DNA of 64,000 nt from NCBI GenBank assembly GCA_949775045.1, contig OX459098.1:17443281-17507280 (forward strand), read 5' to 3'. The position numbers and the translations under genes are program-made. Positions within the stretch are counted from its first letter, which is position 1. Every line of letters begins with the position of its first letter. Of this stretch, positions 10,628-21,100 are shown in pieces. Under the pieces are notes generated by a model. It saw only the letters and a list, made by a program, of their open reading frames with translations. It was not told where the DNA came from and made no database searches. The stretch is from Metridium senile. Its lineage: Eukaryota; Cnidaria; Anthozoa; Actiniaria; Metridiidae.

Positions 10628-13047
10628 GTAAGTTTCTACAAAAAAAATGATATCCAAGATGGCGTCACTCTATCAACTTTGAAAACCTAGATTTACTCGC
10701 TTTTAATACCCCACATTTGAGTAGAAAATCGCTTAGAGTTTGTAGTTACTATTATTCAATCGTATGATAAAATGTTATTACCAATTTTAGACAGATTATA
10801 TATGGAAGCTAACGTTTATTTTACACCCATGAGTGTTTTGCTTATCTTGCTAAAATTAAGAATCCTTGAATATAGATAAAACAGCGTTAAAGATGTGTAT
10901 TTCTCTTTTTATTTAATTGTAAAATGCAGTGGGTGCTTTATGGCTTTATCCCAGTAGAGTAAGTTAGTGATTCTTTCCATTTTAGTAATAATATGTTATA
11001 CCCAAAAGAGGACAAAGAAAACAAAGTCCTGCTTTATGCTGTAAGTATAAAAAAATGTATTATTGTAAATAAAATGAATGTGAATATTTATTATATGGAT
11101 AATAGTGTGTTACTGGAAACTAAAACACTCATATTTTTTTCATATTTTCATTAGTGAAGATATGAAAAAGTTATCTACCAAATGTTCCATATATTGTCCA
11201 TATACATTGTATAATAAAAAGAACATTTCAAGTTGGCTTGAAGATATGAATTGTATTTTCTCGTGTTTAAAACAACATTATACTCAATTACTGCACTCGC
11301 TCGTAAAATATTGTTTACACCACTTGAAAATTAAATTCATATCTTCATCAGGGTTCGTGCTACTCCTTAAACTCCTTAAAAACTCCTTAATTCTAGCTAA
11401 AGTAGGGTAAAAATTCTAGTATTGCAAATTAAAGTTAAGTAAAAATTCTAGTATTGTATATCATTTTCGTAAATTCGTAAATTTTCGTATATCAAATTTG
11501 TTGCAAAAAGTGCTTAAAAAAAAAATTACTTTTTGGTCCTTGAAAACTCCTTAGATTTTGTTTACTGACATCAGCACGAACCCTGTTCATGCCACCATGT
11601 TATATCCTGTATATATGTGTGAATTGAAATAATCAAATTTAGTGACAAATTTAATCTATAAACCATAGACCATAATCACTGTTAATTATGTGGTGTTGAC
11701 TATTATAGTGTCGTAATTGTGACTATCAACAAGAAGCTGACAACAGTTGCATATATGTCAACAAGATTACACATGAAATCAAGTAAGTATAGTGAGTTTG
11801 ATAGTCAAGATCAAAAACGAATGCTTCATGTTTCATCAGGGGATTCCAAACACCTCGAAACTGTCAATAAAGTCACTTGGGCTGTGGCATTGTGCTTTCA
11901 TCAGTTACTCGGTGTTTGGAACCCCCGATAATACACTTGCATTTGTTTTTGATAGAGTATGTCAAACATACTTTATGGTATTTAGTACTATTACACTCTA
12001 ATAAATACACTTTGTTTCACTGGTTTATGAAAGCCTTTCTATCACCCAAATTTGTTATATATTCTATTATCAGAAAATGTAAAATTGTATTTTTGTTCCA
12101 TTAGTGAAATGACTCAAATAGTTGCCGATGTAGTTGCTGACCCAACTTTACCAAGAACGGATGATCATGCATGTCAAAGGTAAAGCATCAATGGTTCTAT
12201 ACTTTCGCATGATTAGGGGGGGAGGGGGTGGTGGCTTGATACGGTAATAGACCTCTTTACCTCCGTATGCAAATTGCCCATTTCAGACCATGTGTCATTC
12301 CCTTGAGAATTGTTCTTTTATGATGAACGTGTTATATCATTTACATGTGAAAGAAACAATTCTCAAGGGTAGCATCACATGATCTGAAATGGGACAACAA
12401 ACAAGGAAGGTAAAGAGGTCTATTGTTTGATTTGAATTACAATAGCTACCTCAGAAACTGAAGGAATTATTGCCTTTTGTGAAAGTAGGGAATACTAGAT
12501 GGATTCTTATTTTCATGTTGGATATTTTCTTGATTTTGATCACAATGTTTTGTTCATTAGATGCGGCAATAGAGAATCAGTATTCTTCCAATCACAATCA
12601 AGAATGGCAGACGTAAGTACTACATAAAGTTTATGACAATCAGTCATCATCATTGCCATGATGTGGCATGTGTAAAAGCCTGGGAACTTTGTCTTTTTTT
12701 TTTGTCAGCTCTGCATCTTGATGATATTTTTGCCAACCAGGAAGGGGGGATTGGGTAATATTTGGAAAAGTCAACCAGTGGTTTTGCTGACGCCCAATAA
12801 TGACAATAATTTTGATGATGATGATAACTGTGATTTATAATTTGTTGAATTAAAGTTTAACCATTTTCCCACTATTGTTGACTGTAAATGACACTATATT
12901 ATATTGATGATGACAATAATTTTGATGATAATTATAATTAATAATTTGTTAAAAAAAGTTTAACCACTTTCCCACTATTGTTGACAGCAAATGACACTGT
13001 ACTATGTATGTGCTTCACCTGAATGTGGATTCAAGTGGACAGACTAA
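10554..13047 (+). CDS. DNA-directed RNA polymerase II subunit RPB9 (POLR2I), complete six-exon gene
   Basis: Exons 10554-10627, 10986-11040, 11709-11782, 12105-12179, 12561-12612 and 12988-13047 join to 390 bases, 129 codons plus TAA (human protein 125). The product is the zinc-ribbon Pol II subunit near the jaw that supports start-site choice, fidelity and elongation with TFIIS. N-terminal ribbon: [17 protein letters not shown] with CxxC, then [16 protein letters not shown] giving the second CxxC. Next come the conserved [20 protein letters not shown] and [13 protein letters not shown] with CxxC. The C-terminal ribbon ends in [20 protein letters not shown], then [11 protein letters not shown]. 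All four Cys pairs are present. The start is the only in-frame ATG before the conserved core. All junctions are GT-AG and all phases agree. A YY1-like ccaagatggcg lies early in intron 1. Confidence 0.97.
10651..10667 (+). promoter_or_regulatory. YY1-like motif in RPB9 intron 1
   Basis: The sequence ccaagatggcg, the core of YY1-type sites often found just downstream of animal housekeeping gene starts, lies about 25 bases after exon 1. Function is inferred only from the motif. Confidence 0.3.
10986..11040 (+). CDS. RPB9 exon 2
   Basis: Acceptor tttag, donor gtaagt. Encodes [18 protein letters not shown], nearly identical to vertebrate RPB9. Confidence 0.97.
11709..11782 (+). CDS. RPB9 exon 3
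   Basis: Acceptor ttatag, donor gtaagt. Encodes [20 protein letters not shown], the second Cys pair of the N-terminal zinc ribbon. Confidence 0.97.
12105..12179 (+). CDS. RPB9 exon 4
   Basis: Acceptor ccattag, donor gtaaag. Encodes the linker [20 protein letters not shown] and the first Cys of the C-terminal ribbon. Confidence 0.97.
12270..12425. repeat. Inverted-repeat element in RPB9 intron 4
   Basis: The flanks atagacctctttacctcc near 12247 and ggtaaagaggtctatt near 12410 are reverse complements, as are inner segments such as ccatttcagaccatgtg and catgatctgaaatggg. No coding capacity. Confidence 0.7.
12561..12612 (+). CDS. RPB9 exon 5
   Basis: Acceptor cattag, donor gtaagt. Encodes [17 protein letters not shown] of the TFIIS-like zinc ribbon. 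Confidence 0.97.
12782..13010. repeat. Tandem duplication of the RPB9 exon 6 acceptor region
   Basis: About 110 bases starting gacaataattttgatgat occur twice (from about 12802 and 12912), each ending in accactttcccactattg or a close variant and a copy of the exon 6 start. The first copy has actgtaaatgac where the true acceptor has acagcaaatgac, so its AG is lost. Confidence 0.85.
12988..13047 (+). CDS. RPB9 exon 6
   Basis: Acceptor gttgacag; encodes [19 protein letters not shown] followed by TAA. Contains the last zinc-binding Cys pair. Confidence 0.97.
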   Translation, partial: QMTLYYVCASPECGFKWTD

Positions 13048-13075
13048 ACCCAGCCAAGGAGCCCAGCCATGCCAT

Positions 13076-13370
13076 TACATTGTGTATATAGTCAATTCAA
13101 TGAGCATTGTCGCTGAAATAAGCCTAAAGCCTAGTCTTGAGACCAAAAGGGATCATGTGATATATTCCATCAAGTCATTATGTCCAGTGAGACAGTCAAC
13201 ATGCTTTTGCAAGTGTTGCTCAAAGAAAATCTGAAGTAAGAACACAAATTATGGTTTCGTTATAAGGAATCGTGATGGACTTAAAATTCTGCGACCTCTT
13301 TTGGTCTCAAGATTATACTTTAGGCTTTTTGCAACGACAATGTTTATTGAATTAGCTATATATAAATAAA
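13076..13370. repeat. Inverted repeat in the RPB9 3' flank
   Basis: Bases about 13080-13165 and 13262-13370 are imperfect reverse complements; shared tracts include agcctaaag and cttgagaccaaaag. If transcribed in the 3' UTR it would form a long hairpin. Confidence 0.75.
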
Positions 13371-13374
13371 GAGA

Positions 13375-13380
13375 TCCATC
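13375..13380 (+). terminator. Possible RPB9 polyadenylation signal AATAAA
   Basis: Canonical hexamer about 330 bases after the stop codon. No other AATAAA was noticed closer, but use is not shown by the sequence. Confidence 0.35.
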
Positions 13381-13503
13381 TACAATAAGACACCTCCAAG
13401 CACTCCACATACTGGTCTGCATTCTGATAAAGCAACTCATTGTAATGTCTTTTCAAGAAGTTTTATGGCTGTTTGTTTTCGCTATTTGGTATCCATGGAA
13501 ACA

Positions 13504-13690
13504 AGTATAGCTCAGTTAGTGTGCTGTTTTGGGATCAAGGGAATCTGAGTTTGATCGCCAGCAGCCTCACACTTGTTTCAACTTCTTATCATTCTGTGTA
13601 GCTGCTACCATAAAGTGGAGCATTGATGGGAAAAGAGTGCAACGTCAGCTATTTCATGGGAGACAAGCTTATACTTCTAGCTGAAGGAAC
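13504..13690 (+). mobile_element. tRNA-derived SINE
   Basis: An A-box-like tagctcagttagtgtgctg is followed by a B-box-like gagtttgatcgcc, then a body related to the copy at 45596-45790 (ctgtgtagc, then gtggagcattgatggg against acggagcactgatgg). Confidence 0.7.
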
Positions 13691-13788
13691 TCATGACTCT
13701 ATTTTTCCATTATAAGACAACACCTGCACAGTACAGTTGTACTCAATATGTTTATCTTTAGTGTATGTTTGTAGGTTGGAATCATTGT

Positions 13789-13966
13789 ATAAAGAAGTAA
13801 GAGTCATCAACCTTTTTTAGATTATTTAATCCAACGTTTTGGGCTAAGCGCCCATCTTCAGGGATGTTACAATGCGCTCGCTATAGATAGAAAATAATAA
13901 TCTAAAAATAATTAAAAGAAATAATCTAAAAAACATAGCATAAAGAAGTAAGAGTCATCAACCTTT
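13789..13966 (-). mobile_element. Penelope-like fragment with hammerhead-like motif and 27-bp target duplication
   Basis: A 124-bp insertion (13816-13939) is flanked by exact 27-base direct repeats (13789-13815 and 13940-13966). On the minus strand it carries ccctgaagatgggcgcttag then cccaaaacgtt: the core CUGAAGA, a five-base stem II, and AAAAC in place of GAAAC. Confidence 0.72.
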
Positions 13967-14096
13967 ATCTTTGTTGTCTTATCAAGTCCAAGATTAAAGG
14001 TTTTCATTGTAAACATGCTACATTTCAATTCATTAAATGCTATCATTTCCATACATGTGCCATTTTTAAAGTTTTATTTTATTTTTGAACATATTA

Positions 14097-14312
14097 CAAT
14101 GCGAATCGAAAAACCGTGGGCACCCAGACTTATATTCTAGAAATCGTTTCTTGTTCGTTGAACAACTCACAAACAACTCTAACTACAAAACAATTATCAT
14201 ACTACAAATCAGTGAAACTTCTTGCTGTGATATAGTTGTTTGTGAGTTATTCAAAGAACAATAAACGATTTCTAAAATATTTCTAGGTGCCCACGGTTTT
14301 TTTATTCGCACT
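14097..14312. mobile_element. MITE family A, copy 1
   Basis: Foldback element with ends gcgaatcgaaaaaccgtggg and a mirrored cccacggtttttttattcgc. Internal arms carry aaatcgtttcttgttcgttg and its inverse. Copies 2 and 3 are at 21048-21245 and 27798-28017. Confidence 0.9.
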
Positions 14313-14516
14313 TTAAAACCATTACAAAAAAATATTTGTTTGGGTCACAAATGTGTTAGGTCTTAGGACTGGGATGTTTCATCTGCCAATGCAAGACTTC
14401 ATCAAACGATGGTGTTTTTTTTTGTTGAACTTATAATTTATCAAAGATTTAGAAAAAGTATTTACGTTATTCGAAACGTCGTATTCTTGCGTTAGTTTTT
14501 ATTTTAAATACTTAAT

Positions 14517-14780
14517 AATTTATATGAGAAACGTTTATCGTCCGTAGCTCGGTTTGAACAGCGACATTTCGAGTCTGCCACTGCAACTGCCAGACGAAGT
14601 CGAAATATGCTATCAGTTTATTATGATAATACATTATAGTAATAATGGTTGTAATTAAACACCAACAATGAACAAGAGAGCATAATTTATTATTATCAAC
14701 TATATAATTTATATGTGAAACGATTATTGTTCGTAGACAGGTTTGAACTGTGACGTTTCGACTTGTCCACTGCAACTGCC
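14517..14780 (-). repeat. Two partial Penelope-like terminal repeats
   Basis: Two related segments (14517-14600 and 14705-14780) share gaaacg, then gttcgtag or gtccgtag, ggtttgaac and ccactgcaactgcc. On the minus strand each ends in a gtcgaaacgtc-like motif typical of hammerhead-bearing Penelope-like ends. Confidence 0.55.
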
Positions 14781-14816
14781 AATAGTCTTTATATGATAAT
14801 GCTTGTAATTGATAGA

Positions 14817-14961
14817 GTGAAGTCATTTAACCCGTGAAATAGATATTAGGCTAATACACCTTCGCAGTCTCTAATTCCATTGTTTTCTTTTGTGTCTATT
14901 TGACTATTACATCTTGACTATTTAATTTTGTTTCACGGGTTTGATGTCTTCACTCTTATTC
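14817..14961. mobile_element. MITE family D, copy 1
   Basis: Ends agtgaagtcatttaacccgt and the mirrored cacgggtttgatgtcttcac. A related, interrupted copy is at about 56300-56655. Confidence 0.75.
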
Positions 14962-15026
14962 CATGTAGCTATTAACAACAACAATTATAATTTGTATTTT
15001 AAGACCAAAGGGTATATTTGCTATCA

Positions 15027-15125
15027 TTAAGTCTTGTTTTCTTGGGGGTTTATTGGAGGGAGATGAGTTTGGTTCATTTTCTTCTGTACTTGTTTGTCAT
15101 CCTTTTTCTTTGTCTTGTTATCTTT
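15027..15125 (-). CDS. CFAP97-like gene, exon 4 (terminal)
   Basis: Acceptor ctattttcag on the minus strand; 32 codons then TAA. Encodes a basic/acidic low-complexity tail with KKKDDKQVQKK and the final LPPINPQENKT. Confidence 0.75.
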   Translation of the reverse strand, partial: KDNKTKKKDDKQVQKKMNQTHLPPINPQENKT

Positions 15126-18100
15126 CTGAAAATAGAGAACAAAATAAATAGATAGAAACATATCATGTAGTGATTTACAGTGCGACTGTACAGAAACCGT
15201 GCCACCAAAACATAGTTATCCAATCATGATTTTCCATTATATGCATGTGAACGGAATACAGTAAACACCTGCATATAAGAACCACTATTTTTCGAGGTTA
15301 GGCTAAAGTGGTTCTTATATAATTGGTATTTAGTGAGAAATTAGGCTAAGGTGGTTCTTAACTCAGTGGTTCTTATTTACAAAGCAAAAACAATTTCCCT
15401 TATATAGTGTTTTTTTATGTTATATAAATTGTTATGTAGAAGCATCTGAATGATGAATGTATTCTCATTGATAACTAACTGATAATACATTTGTAAAACA
15501 TTTTTCTTGCATTGATTTTAAATTTGGTCATATTCAGATTCAACTTATATTTTTTCAAATGACCAAATAAATCTTGAAACCTTTCATATAAAAACCAGTC
15601 TAATTTTTAGCCTACTGACAGGTGCTTAAAAAGCAAATTTGTGGTTCTTAATCCACTAGTTCTTATATGCGGGTTTTTACTGTAGATCAAGATTGAATAA
15701 GAAACATCTTAGCTCTACAAGTTTTTTGTTTGATCTCAAAAATATTCATTTTGAAATTTGATTGGTTTGTCCCGGTTTCAGTAGTTGTACCGTAAGTATA
15801 TATATCTGTCAATACGAAAGCTATAACGTTTCTAACTACAAGCAAACAGTACAACATTTCGGACCGTTTTAAGTCCAAATAGCAAACTGAAGTCTGTATC
15901 TACTCGGCCACATTATCTTGCGGTGTTTTATATGCGTTGCATTTGCAAATACACCTATTCTAAAATCGTTGTCGCAATCAAAGCTACAGTCCACACTATG
16001 AAGGATGTCGGTAATATGAACATAATTTGTGATTTATCTACCCTTTTTCAAAGGAATATTTGTTTCATCATCTACCACTGCAACAACTTGTTATATAGTC
16101 ATATAACAGAAACACGTACAACCAAAATACACAATGAATAAATCGATGACAAGAGAAGAAAGTCCGACACCCTTTGTGACGTCTTTTCATTTGCATTTTC
16201 AGATTTCAAATGTTTATATCTCATAAAGGAGAGGTCGACATCAAGAAAAATTAAGTACACTTATTATACACCTCATATACAACAGATTCGCAAAATATCA
16301 TGAAAGGCGTCAGGTGCACTTTAAGGTGGATCACTATAGTTTTCGGAAAGCCACACAAGGCCGTTTTAAACGTCGTTTTGACAAACTTCCCAATTTTCGA
16401 TTGACCTGAAACTTTTACAGATTATCAGCCTTAGACTGAAATTTAAAACAATATACTTTGTTTTTAGATTTGTATTTTAATAGCAGCGATATACAGGAAA
16501 AACGGAAATCAGTTGCGCTTAAATTGTAGACGAACGCGATGAGATCTCGAAAAGCGGCTACCACCACAGTAAACTACAACACTAGGCACCCAAAATATAA
16601 AAGAATTAGAGAAATCTGTATGTTTGATTTCGAGAAAATTACAGATATATTTTGTACTTTGTAGTTTTGAGTGTTAGAAGGAATCACTCAATGTGTGGCA
16701 ATGTGACTTACAATAACTGAACAAATAGCGCTCAAAAACCGTCAAAACCTTCCCTGTACATATATGTCTTTAGTTACTAAGTTTGAGACAATAAATCGTT
16801 CACAGTATTGAGAAATTATTTTTTTCCTTAGAGATGTTAGAGCTTGACTTCAAGCGAAAACACATCACTGTTGCGCTTTTCTAGAAATATTCAAAACTGC
16901 CGTTTACATTTTTCTGTAAAATTCACAAACTCTTCTCCAAAGTACTAAAAATGTTATCCTGAAGCTTCATTTCAATTGAGGCATTTAAACGTGATAAAAA
17001 AAATTAAACTCGTTCGGATGTTCACGGCCGCTAATGATGCAAATCTGCGTTACTTTCTGGAGTCACGACGCAATACACCGTGACGGTTTTGGTTGAGTTA
17101 TTACTTCCGGCGATAAAAATAAATTTCGCTAATTGCTTCATTCCATTGTTCTTTTGATTACATCTGACTGCATGTAGTGATACATTCCTTTGTGCCAGTT
17201 GAATTTGTGAAATGAATTGCAAATTAGTTACCTTTTCTCTCAAAATACCTGCGAATAAAAAGTCACAACTAACAAAAGAACATTAGCGAAATTTATTATC
17301 ATAAAGTGCTATATGTTTTGTGGATTTAGTACAAGCATTGTACAAATTAACTGAAGATTAGTTTTTGTGATTGCCACGTAATTCAAATATCTTAAGAAGA
17401 AAGAAGCATTAAAAACAAAATTAATCATCTTAAGTCGTTGCTTTTCCCCCCATTTATTTCTATGAGGGTAAACCAACTCAGCTCCAGCCCTCCCCTCCCT
17501 TCCCTGGCTCTTTCTTTTATCGCCGGAAGTAATAACTCAACCAAAACCGTCAAGGTGTATTGCGTCGTGACTCCAGAATGTAACGCAGATTTGCATCATT
17601 AGCGGCCGTGAACATCCGAACGGGTCGACTTCGTTAAGATATCCAAGTTTAATTTTTTTACCACGTTTAAATGCCTCAATTATTATGAAACTTCAGTATA
17701 GCATTTCTAGTACTTTGGAGAAGAGTTTGTGAATTTTACAGAAAAATGTAAACGGCAGTTTTGAATATTTCTAGAAAAGCGCAACAGTGATGTGTTTTCG
17801 CTTGAAGTCAAGCTCTAACATCTCTAAGGAAAAAAATAATTTCTCAATACTGTGAACGATTTATTGTCTCAAACTTAGTAACTAAAGACATATATGTACA
17901 GGGAAGGTTTTGACAGTTTTTGAGCGCTATTTGTTCAGTTATTGTAAGTCACATTGCCACACATTGAGTGATTCCTTCTAACACTCAAAACTACAAAGTA
18001 CAAAATATATCTGTAATTTTCTCGAAATCAAACATACAGATTTCTCTAATTCTTTTATATTTTGGGTGCCTAGTGTTGTAGTTTACTGTGGTGGTAGCCG

Positions 18101-21100
18101 CTTTTCGAGATCTCATCGCGTTCGTCTACAATTTAAGCGCAACTGATTTCCGTTTTTCCTGTATATCGCTGCTATTAAAATACAAATCTAAAAACAAAGT
18201 ATATTGTTTTAAATTTCAGTCTAAGGCTGATAATCTGTAAAAGTTTCAGGTCAATCGAAAATTGGGAAGTTTGTCAAAACGACGTTTAAAACGGCCTTGT
18301 GTGGCTTTCCGAAAACTATAGTGATCCACCTTAAGTCTTGTTATTTCTATTGAATTACGTAGACTGTGTCCAATACACGGAGAAGGAACCGAAAGTTTCA
18401 ACTTCGTTAATTGGTGGAGTAAATACTGACGCAGTTGAAGCTACTCTTGATAGGCCTTGATATTGTCTCGGTTTTTCGAGATTCTAGTTACCTTGTTTCT
18501 TGACCATGGCTCAGGAAAGTGCGATCTTTGATTTGTTGTAATCTGTACTAATCGTTCTAAAAGTTTTCTATTTTCCTGGTCTATGACTGCTTGCCGTCTT
18601 TCCTCAGCCTGCAAAGAAAACGGATTGAAATTGGTTAAAAGCAATAGCTTGTTTCATCTTATACTTCGCATATCCTGCGTTTGCAATACTGAGAAGTGAC
18701 CAGAAGTGCAACGGAAATGCGCTTGCGTAAAGTTTTCCATAAAGCATCGTTTTCGTACGTGCTTAAGCTTGCGTCAAAACGCGGTAAAACGTGTTAATGT
18801 TTCCTGGACGAAACGCAAAGCAAACATTAACGCCAAGCTTAGTAAATAAATAAGCCTTGGTTAATTAATTTTCCATGTTGCTTCAAAACCGGCAGCAAAA
18901 AACGTGCTTGCAATAGATTTCCAGTATAAGACTTCATTGCCTTGTGTACATTCAAAATGCAGTGGAAACGTAAAAAGAATGAAGACGAATATAAAACGCA
19001 GCTTATGAAGTAAAAGTACAATTCCAAATACATGTACTTTCATAGAAAAGATTGAAGTACTTCTGTCCAATGTCTTTTAATATACCTACTGTTTGCCATG
19101 TATTCAAGGACTCTTGAATACATGTACTAAATCACAGAAAAGCGTGGTTGGAAAGCTTCAAGTACTTTATTTATTTTGCGTTATTTTGGGACTTGACTAA
19201 CCGAGGTAGTCTCCAAGAAAAAACCTATACGGTTGTTTGCGAAAACTCCTACGAAATGAGCATTACACACGTAGTTTTCACATATAAGTAAGGGAATTTT
19301 GAGCAAAAAGTCGAGTCTGCACAGCAGGCTAGAGAGTAAACCAAATGTGCATGTTGTTTGTTTTTGGATTGAAAGCGAGAAACACCCGCCGGCTAAAAAT
19401 TAGTTGTTATGGAAACAGATAAAAGGTGTACTTCCTAACGCAAATCATCTTTGTGCGTGCGATTTTTCTCGATCACAACAACATAAAGATTTGTGTTGAA
19501 ATATTGAGTATTGCATGGCCAATAGTTAACAAACAATTTTTATGTTTAAAAGTGGAGTAACTGATCAGTGTATGTTTAAGCCACCTTTCAAAATACATAC
19601 TTTCAACCAGAAGTTCTTATTTCAGCTCAATTTACAATACATTTTCTCGTTTGCGTGCTATTCAAAAGCCAAGTAATGCTACCATGGCCAGCTAGTACAA
19701 ATTTTGACAAACATTAAAATTCGTAGAGCAAAGTATATTTATCAGTTGATTTACACCAGGAGAAAATAATTCATTATTTTTTCTTTCTTATGTACGAGTC
19801 AAATCCAAAGGTGCCCATCCCCCCCCCGGGCAAACCCCGGGCATTTGACAAGACTTGGGTTCCGTATAGTGGGGAATTGAATTTGACGCCGATTAGCTAC
19901 TTGAACGGGCGGGCATTTGACGAGTGTCGGCCATCTTTAAAAATACCCAGAAAGCATTGGAGTCCTAACCACAGGTAGCCCATGATCAGGCAAAAGTCAC
20001 ACGGGAACGGAAACGAAAAGCAAAGAATTGATAGATAGTTTTTCCTTGTTATACACCTATCTCAAAAAACGTCAGAAAGAATTGGCGATTGACGAACAGC
20101 GATTGCAAAGGAGCTCTGGGTACTGTTCTTTCACAAGTAAAATTAAATTGACGAAGTATAAATGCTTGTCTTTGTGTTTTAGAGTCGAAAAGTGCAAAGA
20201 AAATCCAAGTTATTTCAGTTTTTAAGATAGATTTGTGAATTATATCGAGATCCATCTTTCGGTCGTGCAATCACCAATCAAAAATTGCCAATAACCATTC
20301 TCTTCTTCAACGTTTTTTGAAATTTCCCTTCATATTTGATTGTACAAGTTTTGTCTACCATGTTCATGAGACGTCATGTAGTAGAAGGAAGTTTAAGTAT
20401 TTTCTTTTCTACTTAAAGTAAAATTTGAGTTTATCACTGACTCGAGCTCGAGGGGCGGGCATTTGACCATTCTGTTGTTTCAATAGTGGGGCATTTGACT
20501 GTTCAGTTTGCCCAGATGGTGGGGAATTTGACCAATTTTTTTTCAAAAAGTCAAATGCCCGGGGGTTTGCCCGGGGGGGGGATGGGCACCTTTGGATTTG
20601 ACTCGTACATTAATAACACCACATATTCTAAAATTAATTCAACATTCAACTGAATTATTTCTAGCCTACTCATAGTTATGAAAGCGCGCGCGCGCGGTAC
20701 GGTTTTTTCCCGCCAAAACACACTCTTATTATTTCCCCTAAAATACTTTGCAAAATTTCCTACTTCCTTGATCAATGATATGATTGATAACAACGCTAAG
20801 TGTTTTTGACATCTTATGAAAAAAACCCCTCTGAATTTGAAGTGCTCAGAAGTGTACTTATTTTTCCGATTCATTAAAGGATGTTTTTGTGTAAAATATT
20901 TTTGTCTCGTTACTTACTACTGCTCTTCGGACTCGCAACTGCAACTGAACTTCTTCATAGTTGAAGCGTAACCGGTTTTGGTCTCTCACTGTCCCTTTTA
21001 TTTCCGACAACTGAAAAAGAAACACAAAATGGTTTAAACGGATATTACAGTGCGAATCGAAAAACCGTTGGCACCTAGAAATATTTTAGAAATCGTTTAT

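Noticed and set aside
12840..12900. Second copy of RPB9 exon 6
   Set aside because: Acceptor AG is destroyed and the first codon is a stop; it is a partial duplication.
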